Of a stretch of 64,000 nucleotides of DNA, positions 42,331-51,675 are shown piece by piece. The stretch is from an uncultured SAR116 cluster alpha proteobacterium (GTDB taxonomy: Bacteria > Pseudomonadota > Alphaproteobacteria > Puniceispirillales > Marisalimonadaceae): positions 1 to 64,000 of the forward strand of contig CACNFD010000007.1 in assembly GCA_902619615.1 (NCBI GenBank). Reading direction: 5' to 3'. The translations under genes were made by a program, and so were the position numbers. The notes below the pieces were generated by a model. It ran no database searches, had not been told where the DNA came from, and saw nothing but the letters and a program-made list of their open reading frames with translations. Position 1 is the stretch's first letter; each line of letters starts with the position of its first letter.

Positions 42331-43431
42331 TTAATTATCATTAATTTTTCTTAAAAATAGATAAACAATCGTATAAAAAGAAAATAATATTGTAAAAAAG
42401 TAAATACTTTCTAAATCTTCTAAATTATCGTCAAATTTGTAAATCAAAAATGTTATTGAGGGTAACAAAGCAATTAAGTTAATTATTATACCAGTTAGAG
42501 GGTTGCTATCTATATTATTATTTTTAATGAAATCTAATCTCTTGATGTTAGCGTTTATAATAGTATGAAGATGTAGATTATCTGGATGTGTTATTTTAGA
42601 AGATATGTAAACCCTCCTAAACACAGTAAATACCAACTCCCAAATAGGATAAATCATTATAACAAGAGCATTAAGCATATTAAAGTTATTTAAATTATTA
42701 CTCATATAGATTAGTACTGTTGACAAAATTACACCTATAAAATATGAGCCACCATCTCCTAAAAATATAAATCCCTTAGGCCAATTGAAAACTAAAAACC
42801 CAAATAATGATCCAATCAAGACAATTAAGACAGTTATTAGAGACAAGTCATTGGATCTATAAGCATAACATAGCATTACTAGACTAACAGTTATTCCAAA
42901 TATTGTTAATAAACCGTTTGCACCATCCATCATGTTGGTAGCATTTAATGTTGCAATCATACATGTCAAAGTTAATATCACGGCAAAAATTTTGATCTCA
43001 ATGACATTATCTACAAAATCAATATTAGTATTTTGAATTAGATTTTCTGAAAAAAACAACCAACAACAAGTGCTAATAAATAAGGTTAATAATCTTTTAG
43101 TTGGTTTTATGTCTTTAATTAAATCCTCAATAAATCCAATTATAAAAATGATAATGGCAAAAAATAAAATAGAGATTAAATTGAAATTGATTTTGTTATT
43201 AATTGTAAATTCATTAATTATAAAAACAGAAATAAAAGAAATTACAATTGGTAATCCACCTATTCTCTTAATTTTCCCGTCATGTATCTTTTGTGTACCT
43301 TCGTTAAAATCAATCGAATAACGATTGGGAATTAATTTTTCCCTAATGAATAGATAACTTAAAGATAAGCTTATAAAAAAAGAGCCCAAAAGAAAAAAAA
43401 GTATGTAATGATCAAATGTGAATAAATTCAA
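42331..43431 (-). CDS. WecA/MraY-type undecaprenyl-phosphate sugar-phosphate transferase
   Basis: The 366-residue membrane protein has about ten or eleven helices and the polyprenyl-phosphate N-acetylhexosamine-1-phosphate transferase motifs: QKIHDGKIKRIGGLPI (47-62), ATNMMDGANGL and FIFLGDGGSYFIGV. It starts a lipid-linked glycan by loading a sugar 1-phosphate onto undecaprenyl phosphate. It is more like WecA/TagO than MraY in its loops, and its place among heptose and glycan genes supports O-antigen or capsule initiation. Only one base separates it from the MurQ-like gene. Confidence 0.88.
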   Translation of the reverse strand: MNLFTFDHYILFFLLGSFFISLSLSYLFIREKLIPNRYSIDFNEGTQKIHDGKIKRIGGLPIVISFISVFIINEFTINNKINFNLISILFFAIIIFIIGFIEDLIKDIKPTKRLLTLFISTCCWLFFSENLIQNTNIDFVDNVIEIKIFAVILTLTCMIATLNATNMMDGANGLLTIFGITVSLVMLCYAYRSNDLSLITVLIVLIGSLFGFLVFNWPKGFIFLGDGGSYFIGVILSTVLIYMSNNLNNFNMLNALVIMIYPIWELVFTVFRRVYISSKITHPDNLHLHTIINANIKRLDFIKNNNIDSNPLTGIIINLIALLPSITFLIYKFDDNLEDLESIYFFTILFSFYTIVYLFLRKINDN

Positions 43432-43432
43432 A

Positions 43433-44191
43433 TTACGAACCTTTTTGTTTGGACAATATAAGTTTGATTTGTTTTCTTCTGATTGAAAGTTTTTTATTAG
43501 TTACAACTAAGTTGGTCATCATCCCTTTTTTAACTTTTCCTAATCTAGTCATGACTAGTGTAGAAATTAGATTCAAACATATTTTCTGAGCTGTTCCTGC
43601 CTTTAGCCTTGTTGATCCAGCCACAATCTCTGTTCCTGTATCCAAAACTATAGGTATTGTGCAATTTTTTTCTAATTTACTATTATTGTTATTACTTATT
43701 CCAATAGTTAAAGCACCCAAACTTTTTGCGAATTTTATAACATCAACAGTAAATTTTGTTGAACCACTTGCTGCCAAGCCAATTACTACATCTATAGGTT
43801 TTATTATATTCTTTACAATCTTATGAACTTTTTCATTTTTTAAATCTTCAGCCCCTTCTATTGACTTAGTAAGAGCTTTATTTCCACCAGCAATTATGAA
43901 TCTAACCCTTTTTCTGGGCCAACCAAATGTTGGAAAAAGTTCTACACCATCTTGAACAGCAATTCTAGCTGATGTGCCAGCTCCAACATATATTATTTTA
44001 CTATTACTATCTTTTTTTAAAACTTCTATAATTTTAACTACAGACATTTCAATTGAATCAAGAGAATTATTCACTGCATTAAACGCATTTAAATGATTTT
44101 CTAACATCACTTTAAGTGCTTTATTGTTGCTTAAAGAGTCAATATGTTGATTAGATTTAGGAATTGTTTCTGTAGTTTCTTCTTCTTTCAT
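43433..44191 (-). CDS. MurQ-like SIS-domain protein (short N-acetylmuramate-6-P etherase homologue)
   Basis: The 252-residue protein follows the MurQ pattern: GAGTSARIAVQDGVELFPTFG (about 71-92, with the family's catalytic-type Glu), FIIAGGNKALTKSIEGAED, GLAASGSTKFT and GSTRLKAGTAQKICLNLISTLVM. MurQ removes lactate from N-acetylmuramic acid 6-phosphate. This copy lacks the C-terminal 45 or so residues of standard MurQ (about 298), and SARIAVQDGVELF differs from the usual SGRLGVLDASECP. It may therefore act on another sugar phosphate, perhaps for the adjacent glycan. Heptose kinase and WecA-like genes follow. Confidence 0.75.
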   Translation of the reverse strand: MKEEETTETIPKSNQHIDSLSNNKALKVMLENHLNAFNAVNNSLDSIEMSVVKIIEVLKKDSNSKIIYVGAGTSARIAVQDGVELFPTFGWPRKRVRFIIAGGNKALTKSIEGAEDLKNEKVHKIVKNIIKPIDVVIGLAASGSTKFTVDVIKFAKSLGALTIGISNNNNSKLEKNCTIPIVLDTGTEIVAGSTRLKAGTAQKICLNLISTLVMTRLGKVKKGMMTNLVVTNKKLSIRRKQIKLILSKQKGS

Positions 44192-44267
44192 TCTTAATCC
44201 TGATATAAATTAGTACAATTTCTACACTCAAATTTTTAGAATTTTCATATTTCTTATCGCAATCTAA

Positions 44268-45644
44268 TTAGGTAAAAATCTTTATAGATTTTTTGCTAAA
44301 CATTTTAGGTATGAATAAATCACGTTTAACAACGCAACTCACTTTAACGGTTTTCTTTGAAGGATCAACTTTGTTCAATCTATCAATAATATCTCTAACT
44401 TCATCAATTTCAAAAATTTTTTCATTTCTTCTAAATTCAGATTTTTGGCCCTGTATTATTTTTCTTAAAAAATGAAATATATTAAATCCTAAAGTTTCTC
44501 TCATAATTTGTTTAAAATTAAATTTGTATTTAAGACTAGAAACATAAGAATTATCAGTTTTTAGAAATTCATAAATAACTTTGCTAACTCTATATGAAGA
44601 AAGACCGTCTTTTTTAAACAATCTTGATAAGATTAATTGTTTTCTTTCATTTATCATTTTCTTACTTGTTTTTAATTTTCTTTTTTTAATAACATTGTCT
44701 ATATAAATCACTAGTTCCTCAAAGTTGTTTGCAATGTGGCTTATATTTCCTGGAGGCCCCTCAATTTTTAAATGTGGTGTATTAATCCATTCTATAGATA
44801 TTGGCTCTTTTCCAATCATTACTGCTTCAATAGCAGTTTGGCAATTTAGATGAAGCAAAGCTTCGCAACAATTCAACCATTCAATAACTGTTTTAGTCTG
44901 GCTTATATGAAAATTTGAGTTTTTTAGAAGTACTTCATATGGCTTTGATGCCTCAAAAGGATGAGGCCTTAAAACAAAATCAAAGTCAGGAAATTTATCA
45001 CAAACTTTTGAAATAATTTTAATTATTTTTTTATATGATTCATATGAATCTCTAGCATATCTTTTAGAAAAATCTCTATCATAACCCATGGCAACCATAG
45101 CTTTCTCTTCTATTTTATAATCAAAAGTAAATTTGGGGTTGCCGACTGGAAAAGTTGTATTAATTAATATAAATCTTTTTTTATTAAATATTTGAGGTAA
45201 AGTTTTACTGTATGGGTAAACACAAAAATCATATCTTGGACAACCAGTTATTTTTAACTTTTCATCATTAAATAAATTTTCTTGTTTAAAAGCTTTATAT
45301 TGATCCTTTCCCCATAAACAATATATATCTACTAAATCTCTTTCTTTGATTTTTTTTATAAAACTAGCAAATTTGGATAAATCTTTTCCTGGAGATCCTT
45401 CAGTATCAAGGATACATACCTTTATGTTCTCTTTTTTGTATCTTAATAATAAGTTTACATTATTAGGTCTTAGATAATTAATTATAACTAGATCTGGTTT
45501 TAATGAGATTATATCAAATGCTTGATTATACATTGGGACTATATAACAAAGGGTATTTTTTTTTGCTAAGTGCCAGGCTATAAGAGTTATCCCCTCAAGA
45601 TCCCTAAGAGGATTATCTACAACTAAACAAACTTTAAATTTCAT
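44268..45644 (-). CDS. Surface carbohydrate biosynthesis protein, GT-B-like
   Basis: The 458-residue protein resembles proteins annotated as surface carbohydrate biosynthesis. It has the start KVCLVVDNPLRDLEGITLIAWHLA, DTEGSPGKDL, KITGCPRYDF, DFVLRPHPFEASKPYE and LLHLNCQTAIEAVMIGKEPIS. The last two look like the nucleotide-binding end of GT-B or polyglycerol-phosphate transferase folds. The acceptor and donor are unknown. It lies 76 bases upstream of the MurQ-like gene and 19 bases after a GT2, in one minus-strand run. Confidence 0.65.
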   Translation of the reverse strand: MKFKVCLVVDNPLRDLEGITLIAWHLAKKNTLCYIVPMYNQAFDIISLKPDLVIINYLRPNNVNLLLRYKKENIKVCILDTEGSPGKDLSKFASFIKKIKERDLVDIYCLWGKDQYKAFKQENLFNDEKLKITGCPRYDFCVYPYSKTLPQIFNKKRFILINTTFPVGNPKFTFDYKIEEKAMVAMGYDRDFSKRYARDSYESYKKIIKIISKVCDKFPDFDFVLRPHPFEASKPYEVLLKNSNFHISQTKTVIEWLNCCEALLHLNCQTAIEAVMIGKEPISIEWINTPHLKIEGPPGNISHIANNFEELVIYIDNVIKKRKLKTSKKMINERKQLILSRLFKKDGLSSYRVSKVIYEFLKTDNSYVSSLKYKFNFKQIMRETLGFNIFHFLRKIIQGQKSEFRRNEKIFEIDEVRDIIDRLNKVDPSKKTVKVSCVVKRDLFIPKMFSKKSIKIFT

Positions 45645-45663
45645 TTAAAATCAACAATACTTG

Positions 45664-46410
45664 CTAAAGGTTTAATTTTATAACGTGCTTTATTAAATAT
45701 AAAAAATAACTTTTTATATGATACATTAAATGAAAAATATTAGAATAGCTTCTTCTTTGTGCATCATGAATTGCAGAAATATGTTTTGACTGAGCTACTT
45801 TAAACCCAATTTTATTAGCTCTTTTACATATATCAACATCTTCAAAATACAAGAAATAATCTGTGTCGAATCCATTTAGAGTTGCGTAATCCTTTTTGGA
45901 AAAAACAAGAAACATTCCTCCAATCCAATCTGTCAATAAAATATTATCATTTTCTTTATAGAAAAACTCTTCTCTAGGGTACATAAAGATACTTGTGAAC
46001 AAGAAGAAAAACCCTGGAAATTTGCGAGAGTTCAATGATTTAGCTTCTTTAATATTTAGAATACTAGGCCCTATGATGTTGATTTTTTCCTTTTCTTTTA
46101 TAAAAATAAGATCATCTAGAATTTTTGTTTTCAGTCTGATATCTGGATTTAAAACGCAAAAGTATTTAGTATTACAAAATTTAAATGCATTGTTATGGTT
46201 AGCACCAAAGCCTTTTACATATTGATTATAAATCCAAAAAATTGGTACATCATTTAGCCATTTTGGTTTGGTTATCTTTTCTTTGATGTTAATTGTTACA
46301 ATGATTTTTGACAATGATTTACAATCTCTAAGGTCTTTTAATAAAGGTAATAAAAGATTAAATTGCCCATGACTTACAATTGAAACAGTAATATTCTTAA
46401 AATTTTTCAT
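45664..46410 (-). CDS. GT2 family glycosyltransferase (rhamnosyltransferase-like)
   Basis: The 248-residue GT2 has ITVSIVSHGQFNLLLPLL, YVKGFGANHNNAF, CVLNPDIRLK (acidic motif), DWIGGMFLVFSKKDY, GFDTDYFLYFEDVDICKR and a C-terminal hydrophobic stretch. This subfamily includes rhamnosyl- and N-acetylglucosaminyl-transferases, and dTDP-rhamnose is made by this locus. I chose the Met at 46410, just after the pyrC stop. An in-frame Met at 46431 would lie inside pyrC. Confidence 0.88.
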   Translation of the reverse strand: MKNFKNITVSIVSHGQFNLLLPLLKDLRDCKSLSKIIVTINIKEKITKPKWLNDVPIFWIYNQYVKGFGANHNNAFKFCNTKYFCVLNPDIRLKTKILDDLIFIKEKEKINIIGPSILNIKEAKSLNSRKFPGFFFLFTSIFMYPREEFFYKENDNILLTDWIGGMFLVFSKKDYATLNGFDTDYFLYFEDVDICKRANKIGFKVAQSKHISAIHDAQRRSYSNIFHLMYHIKSYFLYLIKHVIKLNL

Positions 46411-46415
46411 AAAAA

Positions 46416-47453
46416 CTAAACTATTTCCCAAAAGACAGGGAAGTCAGGTTTAAAGACGACTATTGAATCTTTTTCAACCTCTATTCTGTCCATAAAATTA
46501 ATAGGATATGTCCTTTTTACAAGTTTAATTTTTTTACTATTTGGTTGAAGGCTGTAATGATTTGAACCATTCAAACTTGTAAAACGTTCAATATTATTTA
46601 GTGATTTATTTTGATCAAATATTTCAGCTAAAATTGACATACAGTATGTTGCATTAAATACACCAGCGCAACCGCATTCACTTTCCTTATCTTTTTTAAA
46701 ATGAGGAGCAGTGTCAGTTCCTAAAAAAAACTTTGAATTTCCACTTATAGCCGCCTCTACAAGAGCTTTTCTGTGTACTTCTCTTTTAAGAATGGGAAGA
46801 CAATAATTGTGAGGTTTAATACCATTTAAAAAAATTGAATTTCTGTTAAGAGCAAGATGATGAGGTGTTATAGATGCTGCTAAATTTTTGTTTCCCTGTT
46901 TTATGTATGACACTGCGTCCTTGGTTGTAATGTGTTCAAGAGTTATTTTAAGATCTGGTAATTCTTTACATAAAAATTCTAGATTATTTTCTATAAATAC
47001 TTTTTCCCTATCAAATATATCTATTTCCTTATTTGTCACTTCACCATGGATAAGTAAAGGCATTCCTATCTCTGACATTTTTTCAAGTATAGGCATTATA
47101 TTTTTTATATTTTTAACACCTGAATCTGAGTTAGTAGTTGCACCAGCTGGATAAAGTTTAGCTGCGAAAATTAATCCATTTTTAAAAGAATCTTCAAGGT
47201 TCTTGCAATTAGTGTTTTCTGTAAGGTACAAAGTCATGAAAGGACTAAATTCATCGTTCTCTGGAATTGCGTCCATAATTTCTTTTTGATATATTGAAGC
47301 ATCTGCTCCCTCAAGAATCGGTGGAGATAAGTTTGGCATCACTATTGCGCGAGCGAAATGTCTTGAGGTTTCAGGAACAACTGCTTTTAAAATTGAACCT
47401 TCTCTAAAATGAACATGCCAATCATCAGGCTTAATAATTTCTAATTCTTGCAT
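46416..47453 (-). CDS. pyrC: Dihydroorotase
   Basis: The 345-residue protein matches the E. coli-type (class II) dihydroorotase. It has PDDWHVHFREG (zinc His pair), VMPNLSPPI, MTLYLTENT, AAKLYPAGATTNSDSG (the carboxylated Lys), LIHGEV, TLEHITT and FLGTDTAPH. It closes carbamoyl aspartate to dihydroorotate in pyrimidine synthesis. I chose the Met at 47453 (MQELEIIKPDD). The longer frame to 47504 runs through a palindrome and lacks family similarity. Confidence 0.96.
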   Translation of the reverse strand: MQELEIIKPDDWHVHFREGSILKAVVPETSRHFARAIVMPNLSPPILEGADASIYQKEIMDAIPENDEFSPFMTLYLTENTNCKNLEDSFKNGLIFAAKLYPAGATTNSDSGVKNIKNIMPILEKMSEIGMPLLIHGEVTNKEIDIFDREKVFIENNLEFLCKELPDLKITLEHITTKDAVSYIKQGNKNLAASITPHHLALNRNSIFLNGIKPHNYCLPILKREVHRKALVEAAISGNSKFFLGTDTAPHFKKDKESECGCAGVFNATYCMSILAEIFDQNKSLNNIERFTSLNGSNHYSLQPNSKKIKLVKRTYPINFMDRIEVEKDSIVVFKPDFPVFWEIV

Positions 47454-47484
47454 TATTTTCTTCTTAACTTTCAAAATAACATTT

Positions 47485-47503
47485 TGTATGTTAATTACAT
47501 ACA
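47485..47503. promoter_or_regulatory. Imperfect palindrome, operator-like, between pyrC and the FMN reductase gene
   Basis: TGTATGTTAATTACATACA is an inverted repeat with perfect six-base arms (TGTATG/CATACA) around an almost symmetric centre. It lies 31 bases before the pyrC ATG and 41 bases before the divergent FMN reductase start, where a repressor could control either. No regulator for it is evident. In AT-rich DNA chance is possible, but the G/C-bearing arms make it less so. Confidence 0.35.
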
Positions 47504-47544
47504 CAAATTTTAATAAATAACCATTAATTTTTGGTAGATAAAAT

Positions 47545-48144
47545 ATGAAAGTTTCAATAATTTCTGCTAGTCACAGACACAATTCTCAATCAAAAAAAGT
47601 TTCAGAATTTATATTTCATAATCTATTAAGATTACACTCTAATCTTGACTTATTCTCAATAGACTTAGCTGAGTCATCTCTTCCACTTTGGTCCCCTGAT
47701 AAAAAAAATGGAGAGGGTATTTGGGGAGAAACCTGGAGTTCAATTTCTGAAAATTTCAATAACTCTGATGGATTTATTTTAATTGTTCCGGAATATGGTG
47801 GAATGGCTACTCCTGCAGCAAAAAATCTTTTTTTATTATGTGGCAACGGCGAATTTTCGCATAAGCCGGGTTTGATAGTATCAGTTAGCAGCGGTAATGG
47901 AGGAGCATATCCCATAGCTGAATTGAGATCTTCTTCTTATAAGAATACTCACATAATGTGGATACCAGAAAACATTATTATAAGAAATGTAGAAGAATTT
48001 AATCCTGGTTCTCATGGGAAAAATATTCCTGATTGGTTGGATAGAAGAATAGATTATGTATTAAATTTGTTACTAGCTTATGCATCAAATATGAAACCAC
48101 TCAGAGAAAAGGTTAATAGAAAGGATTTTGGAAATGGAATGTAA
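47545..48144 (+). CDS. NADPH-dependent FMN reductase-family flavoprotein
   Basis: The 199-residue flavodoxin-fold protein has VSIISASHRHNSQSKKV (phosphate loop) and FILIVPEYGGMATPAAKNLF, close to the SPEYNxxxPxxLKN motif of NAD(P)H:FMN oxidoreductases. SVSSGNGGAYPIAELR follows. It probably reduces FMN or quinones. The next gene, a pterin dehydratase, overlaps by 17 bases, suggesting coupled translation. Substrate unknown. Confidence 0.82.
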   Translation: MKVSIISASHRHNSQSKKVSEFIFHNLLRLHSNLDLFSIDLAESSLPLWSPDKKNGEGIWGETWSSISENFNNSDGFILIVPEYGGMATPAAKNLFLLCGNGEFSHKPGLIVSVSSGNGGAYPIAELRSSSYKNTHIMWIPENIIIRNVEEFNPGSHGKNIPDWLDRRIDYVLNLLLAYASNMKPLREKVNRKDFGNGM

Positions 48145-48424
48145 TAATATACACCAACAATTCAAGAATATCGGAGGCTGGGAGCAAACTGGTGATGGAA
48201 GAGAAGCATACTGTAAACTTTTTAAGTTTTCAGATTTTAAACAAGCCTTTTCTTTTATGACCTGTATTGCTATGAAAGCCGAACAAATAAACCATCATCC
48301 TGAATGGGAAAATGTTTATAATAAAGTTAAAATCACTCTAACCACCCATGATAAAGGTGGAATATCTGAATTAGACTATGAAATGGCTCTTTTTGCCGAA
48401 AGTTGTTCTAAAAACTATATCTAA
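48128..48424 (+). CDS. phhB: Pterin-4a-carbinolamine dehydratase
   Basis: The 98-residue protein has the PCD signature AEQINHHPEWENVYNKVKI and THDKGGISELDYEMA. In the family, the HHPEW histidines and the aspartate near the end do the dehydration of 4a-hydroxytetrahydropterin. No aromatic amino-acid hydroxylase is nearby, so its partner is elsewhere, or it serves another role such as molybdopterin or folate support. Starts at 48128 or 48134 are both possible. Confidence 0.93.
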   Translation: MEMECNNIHQQFKNIGGWEQTGDGREAYCKLFKFSDFKQAFSFMTCIAMKAEQINHHPEWENVYNKVKITLTTHDKGGISELDYEMALFAESCSKNYI

Positions 48425-48442
48425 TTTCTTGGTAAATTAATT

Positions 48443-50410
48443 ATGGAAAATGATATAATTTCTAATCCTGTGATTTGGTCTCCATCTGATGAAAGAGTTA
48501 AATCTTCTCAGATGTATAAGTTTATGAAAAATATCAATGAAAGATATAACATTAATCTTGATGGTTTTGCTAAATTGCATAATTGGTCTATTGAAAACAA
48601 ATCAGACTTTTGGTTATCAATTTGGGATTTTTTTAATATCAAAGGTTCAAAAGGGACGGAACCTTATATTGATCCAATTAATGAAATGCCTGGAAGTAAG
48701 TTTTTTCCCAATGGAAAAGTTAATTACGCTGAAAATATGCTTTCAGGCGATGATTTAGGTTCTGCTATTGTTTTTAAATCTGAAGATAAAATAAGAAAAG
48801 AGGTAACTTGGATACAATTAAAAGTTCAAGTGGCAGCATTGGCAAATTTTTTAAAAAAACAAGGCATTGTTAAAGGTGATAGGGTTGCTGCTTATATGCC
48901 GAATATGCCTGAGACTGTGATAATGATGTTAGCAACTTCATCTCTAGGAGCAATTTTTTCTTCTGCATCTCCAGATTTTGGTGTTGACGGAGTTTTAGAT
49001 AGATTTGGACAAATAGAGCCAAAGATTCTACTTACTACGGATGGTTATTGGTATAATGGTAAAGAAATTAATATTACCAAAAAAGTAATAGAAGTAGTTG
49101 AGGCCTTACCTACTTTACAAAAAATTATTATTGCACCACTTTTGGGAATTGAAACTGGTTATAATAATGATAAATTTGTAAAATATAATGATATTCAAAA
49201 TCAATATAAAACGAATGAAATACTTTTTAAGCCTCTCGCTTTAAGTGATCCTTTATATATAATGTTTTCAAGTGGCACTACTGGAAAACCAAAATGTATA
49301 GTCCATTCCAATGGTGGGATCCTTTTAAAACATCTAGTTGAAATGGGATTGCATTCAAATGCAAAAAAAGAAAGTAGAGTGTTCTATTTTACAACTTGTG
49401 GATGGATGATGTGGAATTGGCTTGTGTCAGGTCTGTTGTTGAAGTCTACAATTTACTTGTATGATGGTTCACCTTTTTATCCAAATGCAGAAGTTTTATG
49501 GAATTTTGTAGATAGCGAAAAAATAAATTTTATGGGTGTTTCAGCTAAATATATAGATGCGTTAAGTAAGGAAAATATCAATATCATTGATAAATACAAG
49601 TTAAAAAACTTGGAGATAATTGGCTCAACAGGCTCCCCATTAATCCATGAGAGTTTTGATTATATATATAGCTACATAAAAAAAGATATTTGTGTTGCGA
49701 GCTTGTCGGGAGGCACTGATATAGTTGGATGTTTTGTAGGTGGTAATCCAATGTCAGTGGTTAGAAGGGGGGAAATTCAAGGTCCAATTTTAGGCATGGA
49801 TATTCATGTTTATAATGATAATGCAAAATCTCTTAAAAATGAGAAAGGAGAATTGGTTTGTGTAAATAGCTTTCCTAGTATGCCATTATTCTTCTGGAAT
49901 GATAACAATAATGAAAAATATTACGACGCTTACTTTAATAAATATGAGAATGTGTGGTGTCATGGTGATTATATCTTAAAGACTGAAAATGATGGGTTTA
50001 TTATTTTTGGTAGATCAGATGCTACTCTAAATCCTGGAGGAGTTCGCATTGGTACAGCTGAAATTTATAGGCAAGTTGAACAAATTGATGAAGTTTTGGA
50101 GGGTTTGGTTATAGGTCAAATATGGAAAGGTGACACAAGAGTTGTACTTTTTGTTAGGCTTAATGAAAATACTAATTTGACAGAAGAATTAATGGATCAA
50201 ATCAAGACCAAAATTAGAACAGGGGCTTCTCCTAGACATGTACCCGCAAAGATAATTTCTGTTAAGGACATTCCAAGAACGAAGTCAGGTAAGATAGCAG
50301 AGCTTGCAGTAAGAGATTTAATTCACAATAAACCAATAAATAATATTACTGCATTGGCTAACCCTGAATGTTTAGAAGAATATAAAAATATAAAAGAACT
50401 AAGCGCTTAA
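48443..50410 (+). CDS. aacS: Acetoacetyl-CoA synthetase
   Basis: The 655-residue ANL-family enzyme has the length and pattern of acetoacetate-CoA ligase. It has FPNGKVNYAENML, YIMFSSGTTGKPKCIVHSNGG (AMP-binding loop), CGWMMWNWLVSGLL, SGGTDIVGCFVGGNP, GRSDATLNPGGVRIGTAEIY and K617 (RTKSGKIAE). It activates acetoacetate for lipid or ketone-body use. It starts 18 bases after phhB and converges with the MFS gene with a four-base overlap. Confidence 0.95.
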   Translation: MENDIISNPVIWSPSDERVKSSQMYKFMKNINERYNINLDGFAKLHNWSIENKSDFWLSIWDFFNIKGSKGTEPYIDPINEMPGSKFFPNGKVNYAENMLSGDDLGSAIVFKSEDKIRKEVTWIQLKVQVAALANFLKKQGIVKGDRVAAYMPNMPETVIMMLATSSLGAIFSSASPDFGVDGVLDRFGQIEPKILLTTDGYWYNGKEINITKKVIEVVEALPTLQKIIIAPLLGIETGYNNDKFVKYNDIQNQYKTNEILFKPLALSDPLYIMFSSGTTGKPKCIVHSNGGILLKHLVEMGLHSNAKKESRVFYFTTCGWMMWNWLVSGLLLKSTIYLYDGSPFYPNAEVLWNFVDSEKINFMGVSAKYIDALSKENINIIDKYKLKNLEIIGSTGSPLIHESFDYIYSYIKKDICVASLSGGTDIVGCFVGGNPMSVVRRGEIQGPILGMDIHVYNDNAKSLKNEKGELVCVNSFPSMPLFFWNDNNNEKYYDAYFNKYENVWCHGDYILKTENDGFIIFGRSDATLNPGGVRIGTAEIYRQVEQIDEVLEGLVIGQIWKGDTRVVLFVRLNENTNLTEELMDQIKTKIRTGASPRHVPAKIISVKDIPRTKSGKIAELAVRDLIHNKPINNITALANPECLEEYKNIKELSA

Positions 50411-51621
50411 CCAGCTTGTTTAACTTCTGAATTAACTAAAAATGGTTTTTCTTTTACAGTAATTGTTAATAAAAATGCTACTAGACCAAGAGCAACACTC
50501 AGCCACCACATATTTTCATAACTTCCATACAAATCAAAGAATCGGCCACCAAGCCAAGCCCCTAAAACTGCGCCCAATTGATGGCAAATAAAACAAATGC
50601 CAGATAATGTTGCCAAATATTTTGGTCCAATAAATGATAATATTATAGCGTTTGTCATAGGCACTGTTGCTAACCACAAAACACCTATCACAGCACCAAA
50701 TAAAATAGCTACTGTTGCAGATGGTGGAGATAAAACAAATATAGTTATGGTAACTGACCTCATTAAATATATAAAAGCTAATGGCATGGGTTTTTTTACT
50801 CTTGTTCCTAACCATCCAAATCCAAGAGTGCCAAGAATGTTAGTAACACCAATTATTGCAAGAGACCATCCAGCAACTTCTGCTGAAATACCTTTAAACA
50901 TTAAGTCAGCTGGTAGGTGTAACCCTATAAAAGTTACGTGAAAACCACACACAAAAAATCCCATAATTAATAAAATATAATTACGCTCTTTCAATGAAAA
51001 TAATAGAGTGTTTTGTAATTCATTACCAAAGCTGTCCTTTTGATTAACTTTTTCATTTGTATTATTTAACAAAGGTAACAATATCAACAATGAAAATGTT
51101 ATTATAGATAAAACAATTAAGCTAGTTTCCCATCCAAATGTTTTGTTCATCCACATCGTAGGCAAAACAACTGCAAATTGGCCAAAAGACGCAGCAGCTG
51201 CAATCAAACCCATTGCAAATGACCTTTTCTCTTGAGGTGCAACCTTACCTGCAATACTGACCATTGTGGCCATTCCAGCACCACCTAACCCAAATCCCAT
51301 TAATGAAGTGGCTGAAAATAATGTTATTTGATTGTCAGGATTGCTCATTAAAAAAATTCCAGAAGCGAAACAAATGATACCAAAGGCCAAGACTTTTTGT
51401 GGTCCAAATCTGTCTATTAAAATTCCTAAACCAAACGTTACAACACCCCAAATGATTGCTTGAAAACCTATTGCAAAAGAAAAAAATTCCTTCCCATCTT
51501 TCATGAAATGGCTAATAGGTTCTAAAAAGAGGCCTAAAGATTGGCGAACTCCCATAATCATAATAATAATCAATGAACAAACCAAAATGATTAATTGCCA
51601 ATCAACTTTTTTTGATAACAT
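50407..51621 (-). CDS. MFS transporter, OFA/monocarboxylate type
   Basis: The 404-residue protein has twelve predicted membrane segments. It has MGVRQSLGLFLEPI at helix 1, FGLGILIDRFGPQKVLAFG as the MFS loop 2-3 motif, a FLLL-x-NNTNEK central loop and GWLGTRVKKPM in the second half. It resembles oxalate/formate-type and monocarboxylate carriers. Its end overlaps the acetoacetyl-CoA synthetase gene, so a short-chain acid such as acetoacetate could be the substrate, but this is only suggestive. Confidence 0.88.
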   Translation of the reverse strand: MLSKKVDWQLIILVCSLIIIMIMGVRQSLGLFLEPISHFMKDGKEFFSFAIGFQAIIWGVVTFGLGILIDRFGPQKVLAFGIICFASGIFLMSNPDNQITLFSATSLMGFGLGGAGMATMVSIAGKVAPQEKRSFAMGLIAAAASFGQFAVVLPTMWMNKTFGWETSLIVLSIITFSLLILLPLLNNTNEKVNQKDSFGNELQNTLLFSLKERNYILLIMGFFVCGFHVTFIGLHLPADLMFKGISAEVAGWSLAIIGVTNILGTLGFGWLGTRVKKPMPLAFIYLMRSVTITIFVLSPPSATVAILFGAVIGVLWLATVPMTNAIILSFIGPKYLATLSGICFICHQLGAVLGAWLGGRFFDLYGSYENMWWLSVALGLVAFLLTITVKEKPFLVNSEVKQAG

Positions 51622-51675
51622 TTTTATGTCCTAATAAATTTATTAATATTACCTTATCTAAGATTATAATATTTT

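Noticed and set aside
47454-47504. Longer pyrC start at 47504
   Set aside because: The added residues do not match dihydroorotase and would cover the palindromic intergenic site.
50597-50941. 114-residue plus-strand frame inside the MFS gene
   Set aside because: It is an antisense shadow of a membrane-protein gene with no family signal.
51630-51660. AATAAATTTATT palindrome before the MFS gene
   Set aside because: It is a simple A/T palindrome of a kind expected by chance in such AT-rich DNA.
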